Source: a bacterium (GTDB lineage Bacteria; Bacillota; Clostridia; Lachnospirales; Lachnospiraceae). From it: a stretch of 64,000 bases of DNA. This document shows, one piece after another, positions 45,331 through 54,382 of the stretch. Location of the stretch: NCBI GenBank assembly GCA_022774325.1, contig JALFNN010000039.1, forward strand, positions 42,808-106,807, read 5' to 3'. The notes beneath the pieces are model-generated. The model made no database searches. It had not been told where the DNA came from and was given only the letters and a program-made list of their open reading frames with translations. Numbering within the stretch: position 1 is the first letter of the stretch; every line of letters begins with the position of its first letter. Made by a program: the position numbers and the translations under genes.

Positions 45331-47179
45331 AGCAGACACCTCCTCCATAGCTTGCAGCGCCGCAGCCGGAACACTGTCTGCGGCAGTTCGGGGTCACTTC
45401 CCCGTTCATGGCTCTCTCCCACTCTTTTCTGAGGAAGGACTTGGTCACGCCACAATCGATAAAATCCCATGGGAAGATCTCGTCCGCTTCCCGTTTACGC
45501 AGATTGTAGAAATCCGGATCGATTCCTGTATTTTCAAACGCCTGCATCCACAGATCATAGCGGAAATGTTCATTCCAGGAATCGTAAATACATCCAAGAC
45601 GGTAGGCCTCTTCCAGAACCGTGCCCATCTTCCGGTCCCCGCGGGCAAATACGCCTTCCAGCACCGTGAGCTCAGCCGTGTGCCAGTTATAGCGCAGGCT
45701 TTTCCGGTTCAGCTGGTTGCGCATCGCTTCCTGAACGATTCCAGCTCGGCGAACATATTCGTCGGCAGGACACATCTGAGCCCACTGAAGCGGAGAAAAC
45801 GGCTTTGGTACAAAGAACGAACTGCTGGCCGTGATCTGGCATTTCCCATTGCGCTGTTCCTTCGGAATCTCGTAATATCTGCGGGCAACTTTATCAGAAA
45901 GGACCGCGATTCCTTCCATATCTTCCTCTGTCTCGGTGGGCAGCCCCAGCATGAAATAAAGCTTCACCTTATTCCAGCCGCCTTCAAAGGCCTGTCCCGC
46001 TCCTTCCAGAATTTCTTCTTCCGTAAGACCTTTATTGATCACATTTCGCATCCGCTGCGTACCGGCTTCCGGGGCAAACGTAAGACTGCTCTTACGGATA
46101 TCCTGGATCTTGCTCATGACGTCCAGAGAAAAAGCATCAATTCGAAGCGAAGGAAGGGAAATATTTACACCCTGCCCGTGAAATTCATCGATCAGAAAAT
46201 TCACGATCTCTTCTAATTCATTGTAATCACTGGAACTCAACGAACTTAAAGTAATTTCTTCATGTCCCGTATTCCGGAGCATCGCTCTTGCGGTCTCCTT
46301 CAGCATATTGATATCCCGCGGTCTCGTCGGCCGATACACCATTCCCGCCTGACAGAAACGGCATCCACGGATACAGCCTCTCTGAATTTCAAGAACCGCC
46401 CGATCCTGTGTCACCTTGATAAATGGTACGATCGGCTTCAGCGGGTAGGTCGTTGTACTCATATCCGCTAAGGCCTGGCGGCGTATCTTTTCTTTCGCAT
46501 GCGCATTTACCGGTGTAAATGCTGCAATCGTTCCATCCGGATTGTAATCGGCACGATAGAAAGAAGGCACATAGATTCCCTCAATCTCCGCAGCCATCTC
46601 CAGAAATGCAGTCCGGTCTTTGCCGGAATCCTTCCATTTTTTATATGCATCAAAAAGTTCGTCATATACCACTTCTCCTTCTCCGATGTAGAACATGTCG
46701 AAGAAATCTGCAAGCGGCTCCGGATTATAGGCACAAGGGCCTCCTCCGATAACAAAAGGATCATCCAGAGTACGATCACTGCTGTGAAGCGGGATCCCGG
46801 AAAGATCCAGCACCTGTAAAATGTTCGTATAGCACATCTCAAACTGGAGTGTGAAGCCAAGGAAATCGAACTTTTTCACAGGATCCTGAGATTCCAATGC
46901 GAAAAGCGGAATATGTTCCTCACGCATGATCTTGTCCAGATCCACCCACGGCGAAAAGACACGCTCACACCAGACGTCATCACGGCGATTGAACATGTCA
47001 TAAAGGATCTGGAGTCCGAGGTGGGACATTCCAATTTCGTAGACCTCAGGAAAGCAGAATGCAAAACGTATGTCCACCTTTTCGGGGTCCTTAATCACAG
47101 AGTTTACTTCGTTCCCGATGTATCGTGCAGGTTTGTCTATTTTTAACAAAATATCGTCATTTAATGCCATTTTAATCAT
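45314..47179 (-). CDS. B12-binding radical SAM protein, TIGR03960
   Basis: A 621-aa protein with an N-terminal cobalamin-type domain and a radical SAM core: RGCIRGCRFCQAG gives the CX3CX2C cluster ligands. The C-terminal CSGCGAASYGGGVC may bind another metal. ATG 47179 is favoured because AAAGG is ten bases upstream; Met 47197 has no ribosome site. It overlaps the DUF2344 start by 17 bp. A role in RNA modification or RNase G-linked ribosome maturation is only inferred from its neighbours. Confidence 0.88.
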   Translation of the reverse strand: MIKMALNDDILLKIDKPARYIGNEVNSVIKDPEKVDIRFAFCFPEVYEIGMSHLGLQILYDMFNRRDDVWCERVFSPWVDLDKIMREEHIPLFALESQDPVKKFDFLGFTLQFEMCYTNILQVLDLSGIPLHSSDRTLDDPFVIGGGPCAYNPEPLADFFDMFYIGEGEVVYDELFDAYKKWKDSGKDRTAFLEMAAEIEGIYVPSFYRADYNPDGTIAAFTPVNAHAKEKIRRQALADMSTTTYPLKPIVPFIKVTQDRAVLEIQRGCIRGCRFCQAGMVYRPTRPRDINMLKETARAMLRNTGHEEITLSSLSSSDYNELEEIVNFLIDEFHGQGVNISLPSLRIDAFSLDVMSKIQDIRKSSLTFAPEAGTQRMRNVINKGLTEEEILEGAGQAFEGGWNKVKLYFMLGLPTETEEDMEGIAVLSDKVARRYYEIPKEQRNGKCQITASSSFFVPKPFSPLQWAQMCPADEYVRRAGIVQEAMRNQLNRKSLRYNWHTAELTVLEGVFARGDRKMGTVLEEAYRLGCIYDSWNEHFRYDLWMQAFENTGIDPDFYNLRKREADEIFPWDFIDCGVTKSFLRKEWERAMNGEVTPNCRRQCSGCGAASYGGGVCYEGKN

Positions 47180-47439
47180 GTATTTAATACCTTTCATAGT
47201 GCAATTTATACAAATTTCATCATCTATTTTCCTCTTATTGATTTTGCTAAAAAGTGTAAAAAACTGGACTTGATTTGCAATGCAAAAAGTCTCAATTTTC
47301 TAGTAAAAATGTAATCGAGCGCCTATTTCCTTTTTTTCCAAATTTTTTATACTGTTTAGTACAATTTGACATTCTTTACAATTTGCAAGAATATTAATCA
47401 CCAACAGTATTTTTCGCAAAAAAATGAAAGAGTGCATAA

Positions 47440-48720
47440 TTATTCATTAAATAAATCAGAATATTCAAGTGGTATCACAACCGTTTCCTCTGATGCCTGC
47501 GTGTCCAATGGTTTCAGGACTTCCCAGACTTCTTCAAGAATCGTACAGTCGTGCGCTAAAACTTCATGGTAAGCGTAAACATTTTCCGTAAAGTCTGGTG
47601 ATCCATGCCCTAAATATAAGGAAATTGCCTTCATGTTCACAGAGTTATTCTTCAGGATCGAAGTATACATATGTCTGAGATCATGCCAATGAATACTAGG
47701 CAGTCCACACATTTTCAATAATTTACGAAAATCCTTGTGAAAGTCATCACGCTGGAATGGACGCCCATCACAGTGGCAACAGACATAATTAAAATCCTGA
47801 AAACTCAGGACCCGTTTTTTCTGCGTTTCATACCAGCCCCGTTTTACGATCAGTTCGTTCAGGACCCATTCGGGAACAGGAATGTAACGGATCCCGTTTG
47901 AAGTTTTGGTGGCTACTTCTTTTTTTACATTCGAATCAGTAACTACATCCTTAAAATCATATCCCAGCTGTCGTTCAATATAAACTGTTTTCCCTGTAAA
48001 GTCAATATCCGAATATTTAATTGCAATGGTTTCGGAAATCCGGGTACCTAATGTAATTGATAACAGCAGCGGGATATACATATCCTGAAACTCAAGCTTG
48101 CATGTATATAAAAGATGCTGAATCTGTTGAATGGTAAAAGGCTTCACATCTCTGGTTTTTCTTTTATTCGCATCAACATCTACTGAACGAAGTGCCTCTA
48201 CGCTCGGATTGTAATCAATATAATGTTTATTATAAGCAAATCCGAAAAAACTCTTTATTATCATACATGCACGCTGTTTCACCGAAAAATGCGAAATTCG
48301 ATTAATGGCTTTTGACAAATCTGCTGCAGTTACCTTACGCAACATTTTCTTATCTCCCAAGGAAGGAATCAAATAATTGTATATTACATTACAATAACTA
48401 TAATAAGTATTGTATCTGATTTGTAATTCATTCAGCATATACTCATAAAGCCAATAATCGAATGTTTCTTTTACAGAATAGTTAAAAGGACAGTATTTCT
48501 GAGTGACAAGGTTAGAAATCAGCAGTTCTTTAGATTTTTCGGCTTCTTTTAATGTCTTAAATCCACTTTTTTGGGAATGGTAAATTTCACCAGATTCGAA
48601 ATAGAGTGTAAAACGATATCTGTACATTCCTTTATTTTTAGAGATATTCCCATTAAACTGGTATGATACGATGCGTCCATAGAAAAATGTTGGATTAATG
48701 TCCGGTTTCTCGTATTTCAT
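47440..48720 (-). CDS. Tyrosine integrase (second of a tandem pair)
   Basis: A 426-aa phage-type integrase with an N-terminal arm-binding-like region, core-binding domain and catalytic domain: Arg in TLGTRISE, HDLRHMYTS, and Tyr in LGHGSPDFTENVYAYHE. It starts 2 bp after the upstream integrase and shares its transcript. Low similarity between the two suggests distinct roles. It marks the left edge of an integrated element. Confidence 0.92.
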   Translation of the reverse strand: MKYEKPDINPTFFYGRIVSYQFNGNISKNKGMYRYRFTLYFESGEIYHSQKSGFKTLKEAEKSKELLISNLVTQKYCPFNYSVKETFDYWLYEYMLNELQIRYNTYYSYCNVIYNYLIPSLGDKKMLRKVTAADLSKAINRISHFSVKQRACMIIKSFFGFAYNKHYIDYNPSVEALRSVDVDANKRKTRDVKPFTIQQIQHLLYTCKLEFQDMYIPLLLSITLGTRISETIAIKYSDIDFTGKTVYIERQLGYDFKDVVTDSNVKKEVATKTSNGIRYIPVPEWVLNELIVKRGWYETQKKRVLSFQDFNYVCCHCDGRPFQRDDFHKDFRKLLKMCGLPSIHWHDLRHMYTSILKNNSVNMKAISLYLGHGSPDFTENVYAYHEVLAHDCTILEEVWEVLKPLDTQASEETVVIPLEYSDLFNE

Positions 48721-48722
48721 CG

Positions 48723-49901
48723 CTATCCCTCCCTTCTAATAGGAAAATATCCATTAAAAGATTCCGTTGCGGCTTCATCAGCATCCATAATACCACAATA
48801 TATATTAAATGTGGTGAGTGTTGATTTATGTCCCAGGAGTTTACTGATTTCCTCAAGGGGAACGCCCTTTTCTATCAGCATTGTTGCAAAATGATGTCGC
48901 AAGGCATGGAAGGAAATAGTAGGAACACCGGCTGAATTACATGCACGGTTCAATGCACTGTACAGTGTCCCTTTCTTTTTGCGGAGTCCAAAAGGACTAA
49001 TGGCAACATATTCATCGTCTAGTTTCTTGTATCCCATTTTTTTCCTCTTTAAAAGAATAACTTTGTTATATTCCTTCTTTTTCTCAAGTTCCTCAAACAG
49101 GAATGATGGAATCATTAAAACACGGCTGCTGTCTGCTTTTGGTTTTTTCTCCTCCATTGTATAGGTTAATTCATAATGGGAATTACTTTCTGCAAGAACA
49201 TAATTCGTCGTATATTGCCTTGAAACACAGAGTGTCTGATGCTCCTTATCAAAATCTTCATATTTTAATCCCATGATCTCTCCTGACCGAAGCCCGGCAA
49301 AAAGTGCCAGAAGAACTTCAAAATAAAAAGAGGGATGTCTGCTTACTTCCTCAATCAGCAGTGACAGCTGCTGATGTGTCAACAGCTTCATGGGAGCTGT
49401 TTTTGATTTTGGTTTCATCAATCGGTCCCGGATATCCTCTTTTAAATATCCCTGCGCATATGCGTCATGCAAAATGCGGCGCAAATATTTAACAACACAC
49501 GGTCCTGCTGAATCACAAACAGGAATGCATTTTTTAATCACATCGTTAATATATTCCGGTGAGACAAAATTCAGCAAAATATCCTTTTCAATGTTTGGAA
49601 GGATCAGGTTCCGAATTGCCCACGTTCCAATACTTTTGGTACTTGTTTTCGTATTTGGGAGAAAAACCTGTTCCAGCCAGTATTCCGTATATTCACAGAA
49701 AGTATAAGAAATATTCCCGATCTTTTTCATTCGATCCAGGTCGTTCTGATATTTCTGATTATCTTTCTTTAAGGCATTTTCTGCCTCTTCTTTTGTTGCA
49801 AACCCTCCCTTCTGTTCATAAATAATCGTAAAATTGTTAAAGTTAACTGTACGTTTGGCATACTGCCACGTTTCATCTACAAAATATACAGCATTATCCA
49901 T
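48723..49901 (-). CDS. Tyrosine integrase (first of a tandem pair)
   Basis: A 392-aa integrase: Arg in FAGLRSGEIMGL, HALRHHFATMLIEKG, and Tyr in LGHKSTLTTFNIYCG; all catalytic residues are intact. The N-terminal part has a Tn916-like arm-binding look (KEEAENALKK). ATG 49901 follows GGAGGAT. Confidence 0.92.
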   Translation of the reverse strand: MDNAVYFVDETWQYAKRTVNFNNFTIIYEQKGGFATKEEAENALKKDNQKYQNDLDRMKKIGNISYTFCEYTEYWLEQVFLPNTKTSTKSIGTWAIRNLILPNIEKDILLNFVSPEYINDVIKKCIPVCDSAGPCVVKYLRRILHDAYAQGYLKEDIRDRLMKPKSKTAPMKLLTHQQLSLLIEEVSRHPSFYFEVLLALFAGLRSGEIMGLKYEDFDKEHQTLCVSRQYTTNYVLAESNSHYELTYTMEEKKPKADSSRVLMIPSFLFEELEKKKEYNKVILLKRKKMGYKKLDDEYVAISPFGLRKKKGTLYSALNRACNSAGVPTISFHALRHHFATMLIEKGVPLEEISKLLGHKSTLTTFNIYCGIMDADEAATESFNGYFPIRREG

Positions 49902-50024
49902 TGTTATCCTCCGTTTTGTAACGAAAAGGAAATCGATAACATAGTATAAATTGTACTATAAACTTTATTCCGTGTCAAAATGTATTAAATAGTACTACAA
50001 ACGTTCTTACAGATATGAAAGAAA

Positions 50025-50210
50025 TTACTCATTGATCCCTATCCATTTATCAAAGCTGGTGCGAATCACACGGTAGTTTTCATTTACCTTTAATACACGA
50101 AAAGGTGGGTTTTCTGATTGATATACTGTTCTGATAAACTCATATGCTTTCGTACGGCTGATATCTAACATCTCCATAACATCTTTCACACTGTATACTT
50201 TTGATTCCAT
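50025..50210 (-). CDS. Excisionase-like helix-turn-helix protein
   Basis: A 61-aa protein: MESKVYSVKDVMEMLDISRTKAYEFIR is a MerR/Xis-type winged helix split by normal turns, with FRVLKVNENYRVIRTSFDKWI as the rest. Directly upstream of the integrases, it probably directs excision. The frame extends to 50375 but ATG 50210 has GAGGTC and follows the shared leader motif. Confidence 0.85.
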   Translation of the reverse strand: MESKVYSVKDVMEMLDISRTKAYEFIRTVYQSENPPFRVLKVNENYRVIRTSFDKWIGINE

Positions 50211-50247
50211 AATTGACCTCCTAATAAACAATTTGATACCTGCAAAC

Positions 50248-50261
50248 AGAATATGGAAGAA
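50248..50261 (-). promoter_or_regulatory. Island leader motif before the excisionase gene
   Basis: TTCTTCCATATTCT on the minus strand, 38 bp before the start; same core as at 55061 and 56485. The second half of the motif is not evident here. Confidence 0.6.
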
Positions 50262-50291
50262 TTTGCATTTTTTATACCTAATTAAAAAAAG

Positions 50292-50318
50292 AAAAAGACA
50301 GCCTAAAGCCGTCTTTCT
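50292..50318 (-). terminator. Rho-independent terminator
   Basis: On the minus strand AAGACGGC pairs with GCTGTCTT, followed by TTTTCTTTTTTT; it ends the gene at 50329. Confidence 0.8.
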
Positions 50319-50328
50319 CTTACAGATT

Positions 50329-50841
50329 TTAAATTCCATATATCTGGGCAACATATGGAGCCATGCTCCGGGCATGACGGAGGAGTGTTTTAAGACTCAC
50401 ATCCGTTGAACACTCTCCGGTATATGACTCCGGGATCACCTTGTAGATGTAGTGATTCGTCCCGTCATGATGGGATTCGTCGCAACAGATGTTATTTCCG
50501 TCCGAATACCAGCTGCATATAGAACTCCGGCAGTGCCGCCTGAAGATGTCCTTCATATTACTGGACGAAATGAGAAAAGCATTTTCTTCAATCCCGTTCC
50601 AGTACTGGAATTTGCAGAGCTCAATGACAGCCCTGCCAATAACCTTATCCAGGTTGCAACGTTCGTCTTCCAGGTACTGTTCATTCATCTCCTGGATCCG
50701 CTGCCATTCTTCCGCCTCCAGTTCCCTGCCGGATAGCCCTTCATAGAAGAAAGGATTCATTTCCTTATCTTCCTGAAGGAAATCGGTCCATTTTTCCGGG
50801 TCGATATGCTCGTCCCAGATGAGAAATTTTTTTGTCACCAT
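50329..50841 (-). CDS. Island protein of unknown function
   Basis: A 170-aa soluble protein, acidic in the first half (DEHIDPEKWTDFLQEDKEM) with a Cys- and His-containing stretch (HCRSSICSWYSDGNNICCDESHHDG) that could bind metal; this is my inference. Not recognised. It follows the 137-aa gene by 18 bp and probably shares its transcript; it is followed by a terminator. Confidence 0.7.
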   Translation of the reverse strand: MVTKKFLIWDEHIDPEKWTDFLQEDKEMNPFFYEGLSGRELEAEEWQRIQEMNEQYLEDERCNLDKVIGRAVIELCKFQYWNGIEENAFLISSSNMKDIFRRHCRSSICSWYSDGNNICCDESHHDGTNHYIYKVIPESYTGECSTDVSLKTLLRHARSMAPYVAQIYGI

Positions 50842-50859
50842 AAAGACATTTCCTCCTTT

Positions 50860-51273
50860 CTAGTAATCCAATTCGCATTCGTATGCGTTGTTTTGGGTCA
50901 TATCATGAACCTTTTTTCTGATAAAAGTATCGAAATCGATACAGTCATTATCATGTTTGGTAATGATATATGCCACACCAGAAAGGTATCGGAGTTTTTC
51001 ATGCCCCATTTCTTCGATGACAACAGCCTCACCGTCCGGAAGGATTGCCTGCATTTCTGACAGGAATTCCTCGCTGTCGGTCAGCGGGATATCGTCATAT
51101 CGGATTTCCCCATATGCTCCAAAAGCATATTTTTTGACACCGTTCACGGTTTTGCTCCAGACAGAGACACCATTTCCGTCATCGGATGTCAGTTTCCCGG
51201 AAATGCTTTCAAACGCCTCCTCATTTGTCACTGAAAAATAGTTTGTGCGGGATGCACACTCATAGTTACTCAT
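50860..51273 (-). CDS. Acidic island protein of unknown function
   Basis: A 137-aa protein starting MSNYECASRTNYFSVTNEEAF. By my count about 26 acidic and 12 basic residues, so strongly negative. Small acidic proteins on mobile elements include DNA mimics such as ArdA, but no family match is claimed. It has AGGAGG and the shared leader motif. Confidence 0.72.
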   Translation of the reverse strand: MSNYECASRTNYFSVTNEEAFESISGKLTSDDGNGVSVWSKTVNGVKKYAFGAYGEIRYDDIPLTDSEEFLSEMQAILPDGEAVVIEEMGHEKLRYLSGVAYIITKHDNDCIDFDTFIRKKVHDMTQNNAYECELDY

Positions 51274-51301
51274 TTTGTTTTCCTCCTGTCATTTTGTTAT
51301 T

Positions 51302-51325
51302 TGATTCAAAGAAAAACTGGAAGAA
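51302..51325 (-). promoter_or_regulatory. Island leader motif before the 137-aa gene
   Basis: On the minus strand TTCTTCCAGTTTTT then CTTTGAATCA, 28 bp before the start codon. Confidence 0.65.
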
Positions 51326-51342
51326 ACCATGGAAAAGGATTC

Positions 51343-51371
51343 AAAAAAAGAGACAGCATATAGCCATCTCT
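51343..51371 (-). terminator. Rho-independent terminator
   Basis: An imperfect stem AGAGA..GC with GC..TCTCT followed by T7 on the minus strand, after the 333-aa gene. Confidence 0.7.
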
Positions 51372-51380
51372 TTCCTATTA

Positions 51381-52382
51381 TTACGAAATTCGGGTAAGCC
51401 CCCTGTCCTGCATTTGGATCTGAATGGAGCCAAACTCGGAGCACTCCGGATAGGTTGCATTATAGCAGTACGCAAAAAGCCGTCCATCCGGACTTTTTCG
51501 TTCGTACGCCCAGTCTCCCGGTTCTTCGCTGACATAGAGGACGGAATATACGTCCCCGATGGTCGCGAAGTGCGTTGCAATGACATGATATGGAAGGACT
51601 CCATATTCTTTTGCCTGCCGAATCGCTTCTTTTGCCGGTTCCGATAATTTCAGCATGAAATTGGGTGAATCTGACATGGTGATGATTCCGGAATCATGTA
51701 GTCCCAGAGACTTCATGCGGTACGCTTTTTCCATCTGGATCTCTTCGTCTGTTACCCTATCAGAATCAGGGATTGGATTTTGATGGGACTGGATCATATC
51801 ACGGAAAATGGCATTTACCGCATCAAGAGACACCTCTTTTCCTGCTTTGATCAGATCCTCATGGAAGAAATCGCAGCAATATTCAGCCTCGGGATACCAG
51901 CCCTGGTCGATCAGCTGATCAAACACATCCATATGCTTTTCAACATATTTTTGAAGCTGGTTAATGTTCGGAAATACATGGCAATCTGCAATACCTGTAC
52001 TTCGGACATTTTTGCGTCCGATGGATTTCAGGTACATTTTTTTCGTACACCCGAGCAGGTTTGTTGCCGTCCTGCCGCTACCAATCACATATCCTTCCGG
52101 ATATGCAACCGCTTTGATCCGGATATCGGTTTTCGTAGTTTCGTTCCCTTTCAGGATGGAAACTCCAGAAATAGGTTCTCCAGACTCCATATAGTTTTCT
52201 GTAGTACTGAACGAGCAAATTCCCGTATTAATAATCGGGCATGGGAATCCTACTCCAAGGAAGTCCTTTTCAAGCTGTGCCGCATTCAGGATTGGCAGGA
52301 TATCAAAAAGATTCTCAAAACGCCCTTTTGTCTGAAACAGAACGTCCCCTGTTTCGTAATTTGTAATCATTAATTTTTTCAT
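51381..52382 (-). CDS. Island protein of unknown function
   Basis: A 333-aa soluble protein beginning MKKLMITNYETGDVLFQTKG. The middle has GSGRTATNLLGCTKKMYLK and a helical CCDFFHEDLIKAGKEVSLD; the C-terminus ends in a beta-rich SSVLYVSEEPGDWAYER-like region. No domain recognised. It carries the shared leader motif and its own terminator. Confidence 0.72.
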   Translation of the reverse strand: MKKLMITNYETGDVLFQTKGRFENLFDILPILNAAQLEKDFLGVGFPCPIINTGICSFSTTENYMESGEPISGVSILKGNETTKTDIRIKAVAYPEGYVIGSGRTATNLLGCTKKMYLKSIGRKNVRSTGIADCHVFPNINQLQKYVEKHMDVFDQLIDQGWYPEAEYCCDFFHEDLIKAGKEVSLDAVNAIFRDMIQSHQNPIPDSDRVTDEEIQMEKAYRMKSLGLHDSGIITMSDSPNFMLKLSEPAKEAIRQAKEYGVLPYHVIATHFATIGDVYSVLYVSEEPGDWAYERKSPDGRLFAYCYNATYPECSEFGSIQIQMQDRGLTRIS

Positions 52383-52401
52383 ATTTTTTCCTCCTGTTTT
52401 C

Positions 52402-52426
52402 TGATTTCAAAGAAAAACTGAAAGAA
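52402..52426 (-). promoter_or_regulatory. Island leader motif before the 333-aa gene
   Basis: On the minus strand TTCTTTCAGTTTTT then CTTTGAAATCA, 9 bp before AGGAGG. Confidence 0.65.
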
Positions 52427-52442
52427 AAGAAAAAATGAAATT

Positions 52443-52470
52443 AAAAAAGGAACCATGAAAGGCTCCTCTT
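52443..52470 (-). terminator. Rho-independent terminator
   Basis: AGGAGCC and GGTTCCT with loop TTTCAT, then T6 on the minus strand, after the 149-aa gene. Confidence 0.8.
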
Positions 52471-52478
52471 TTCCGGGA

Positions 52479-52928
52479 TTATTTTCCATACGGGATGATT
52501 GCAATCGGATCTTCCTGTTTGCCATCCCATACTACCGTATGGATTTCTTCCTGATTCCATTCCATCATGGCAGAAAATTCAAAATCCGTTTCCGAATCAT
52601 CAGGCTGAAAATCCAAAACCATTCCTGGATAATCATGATTTGCCGTTGTCATGCAGATCTTGCCCTTCGGCGTCTGAACGCAAATATCTGCCGTTTCGAT
52701 TCCTGCCATTCCATCCGGATACGCCTGGATCTTTTCTTTGCCCTCCAGCATAGCCTGGATACGAAAATAATTCAGGTCTACTCCAAAGTGCTTCAGCCAT
52801 TTTTCCATCACGGCAATTTCTCCCGCCGAATAGATACCATCCTGGCTGTCGGATGCTACAGAATGGTTGTAGCGTAGTCGATGGATATAATCCTCAAACA
52901 TTTTTTCAATAAATTGATATTTTACCAT
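52479..52928 (-). CDS. Island protein of unknown function
   Basis: A 149-aa soluble acidic protein, MVKYQFIEKMFEDYIHRLRY at the start, rich in D and E in the second half (DDSETDFEF). Not recognised. It has AGGAGG, the shared leader and a terminator of its own. Confidence 0.7.
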   Translation of the reverse strand: MVKYQFIEKMFEDYIHRLRYNHSVASDSQDGIYSAGEIAVMEKWLKHFGVDLNYFRIQAMLEGKEKIQAYPDGMAGIETADICVQTPKGKICMTTANHDYPGMVLDFQPDDSETDFEFSAMMEWNQEEIHTVVWDGKQEDPIAIIPYGK

Positions 52929-52950
52929 TTTTTTCTCCTCCTGTTTTCTT

Positions 52951-52975
52951 TGAATTTCAATGAAAACATGGAATT
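52951..52975 (-). promoter_or_regulatory. Island leader motif before the 149-aa gene
   Basis: On the minus strand GAATTCCATGTTTTC then ATTGAAATTCA, followed by ACAGGAGG. Confidence 0.6.
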
Positions 52976-53054
52976 CGAAGGATTTTACGATTTTGGAACC
53001 ATGGTTCCAAAAATATAAGAAAACACATTATCATGAAAGGAAAAGGATGAAAGG

Positions 53055-53082
53055 AAAAGAAACACCATCATACGATGGTGCT
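53055..53082 (-). terminator. Rho-independent terminator
   Basis: A perfect 7-bp stem CACCATC/GATGGTG with a 4-base loop, followed by TTTCTTTTCC on the minus strand. Confidence 0.8.
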
Positions 53083-53089
53083 TCTTCTT

Positions 53090-53665
53090 TTAAGTATGAT
53101 ATTCAATTTTCAGAAGCCAACGGATTTCCATGCTCTTCGATTTCAGTTTCTTCTCCTCTTCCTTTAACTCTCTGTTGAGTTTTTTACAGAGATCGTTTAA
53201 TTTTTTCAAACGCTCCTGCAAAGACGCCGGACGAAGATCCGCATGGCACACTGGACAGTAATTTCCTTTCAGATATGCAGTCGCAATTTTTGATTCGCAG
53301 TGCCTGCATGAAACAAATTTTGACTTCACATCCCGGTAATGGACCTTGGAATTCAGTTCGAAGAAACTGCATTCAGCCTCTGTGCAGCGCCGTTTCAAAG
53401 TTTCGTATTTCTGAGTTGGCTTGAGAGTCTTATAGGACTTGTATTTTACCGCCAGCTGATCGTACCATCCTCTGTCGTGATTCTTAATGTACTCTTCCGC
53501 CTCTTCATAGCTATCGCAGACGACATTGAGCCATCGGATCCTGGCGGGAAGTCCGCTCGCCCCTTCCTGGTAATCGGCATGCCGAACGAAGACATCCCAT
53601 TCTTTTTCGACTTTTGCCTTATTAACATTTTCTTTGTATGTTTCCATACGGACATTATGGCTCAT
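53090..53665 (-). CDS. Island zinc-ribbon and coiled-coil protein
   Basis: A 191-aa protein. CRHCESKIATAYLKGNYCPVC gives two CXXC pairs, a zinc ribbon at about residues 130-150. A Lys/Glu-rich coiled coil (KKLNRELKEEEKKLKSK) follows. The ATG at 53665 lies just past the previous stop with AAAGGAGGG inside the upstream gene, so the two genes are coupled. Function unknown. Confidence 0.75.
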   Translation of the reverse strand: MSHNVRMETYKENVNKAKVEKEWDVFVRHADYQEGASGLPARIRWLNVVCDSYEEAEEYIKNHDRGWYDQLAVKYKSYKTLKPTQKYETLKRRCTEAECSFFELNSKVHYRDVKSKFVSCRHCESKIATAYLKGNYCPVCHADLRPASLQERLKKLNDLCKKLNRELKEEEKKLKSKSMEIRWLLKIEYHT

Positions 53666-53667
53666 AC

Positions 53668-54069
53668 TTAACCCTCCTTTTCTTCCATGAAATGAATTTG
53701 AAGATCCTGAATTTCTTCTTCCGTCAATTGTTTTAATTTTGCTGAAAAAGAATCTTCTGCTGCCATTTCGAATTGGAGTGTCCAAATGGACAGGTATGGA
53801 CGAACTCCATACATCCGAGGATCAGTAAGCCGGGCTCGTAAGAACCCTTCGCCATCCACGCCGCATTCGCGGAAACCAAAGAAAAATGTTTTTGGAAAGG
53901 TATCGAAAAAATCCGGTGACCGCATCTCTTCCAAAACTCCTTCCCATGAAATGAATAGGTCTGATGCGTGACATTTGCACAGCCTTTCTGATTCTTTCAT
54001 GAGTTTCGAAAGAATCTCTGAGAAATGGATTACTGCTTCCACCCCTTCTTTTTTTTCAATAAATTTCAT
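53668..54069 (-). CDS. Island protein of unknown function
   Basis: A 133-aa soluble protein, MKFIEKKEGVEAVIHFSEIL at the start, with FFFGFRECGVDGEGFLRARL in the middle. Not recognised. The frame extends to 54246, but ATG 54069 has CAGGAGG and the shared leader. Co-transcribed with the zinc-ribbon gene. Confidence 0.7.
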   Translation of the reverse strand: MKFIEKKEGVEAVIHFSEILSKLMKESERLCKCHASDLFISWEGVLEEMRSPDFFDTFPKTFFFGFRECGVDGEGFLRARLTDPRMYGVRPYLSIWTLQFEMAAEDSFSAKLKQLTEEEIQDLQIHFMEEKEG

Positions 54070-54090
54070 ATCATTTTCCTCCTGTAAAAT

Positions 54091-54115
54091 AGATTTCAAA
54101 TACAATTTGGAAAAA
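54091..54115 (-). promoter_or_regulatory. Island leader motif before the 133-aa gene
   Basis: On the minus strand TTTTTCCAAATTGTATTTGA then AATC, followed by ACAGGAGG. Confidence 0.6.
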
Positions 54116-54140
54116 GGCAGTAAGTTTGATTCTTCAGACA

Positions 54141-54168
54141 CCAAAAAAGCCGGCATAACCGGCTCCTT
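54141..54168 (-). terminator. Rho-independent terminator
   Basis: AGCCGG and CCGGCT with a 5-base loop, then T6 on the minus strand; it isolates the downstream gene from readthrough. Confidence 0.75.
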
Positions 54169-54382
54169 GGTGAAATCAATAAACAAAAGGAAAATTTTAT
54201 AGTATACGCCCGTAGGCGGTCTCGTCGTGGCGGGTTTTCCCGCCAATCAAGAAAGGATTGAAAATTGAAAAAACAATACGGTCAGCTATCAGCTGACAAA
54301 ATCAGTATACCATATATCTGCCGGCAGAAATTTTCTGAGGACGATTTTTGGCGCCAACATATACTTTCTGATTGATTTTTTT

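Larger units (their letters stand above)
54070..54382. other. Gene-free 313-bp stretch with structured DNA
   Basis: It holds the leader of the 133-aa gene, a terminator-like hairpin, a GC-rich pair of hairpins (54206-54245) and the palindrome GTCAGCT-atc-AGCTGAC (54281-54297). No supported ORF. Confidence 0.6.

Noticed and set aside
45269..46216. 315-codon plus-strand frame opposite the B12 radical SAM gene
   Set aside because: Antisense to a protein with clear cluster motifs; no ribosome site and no domain.
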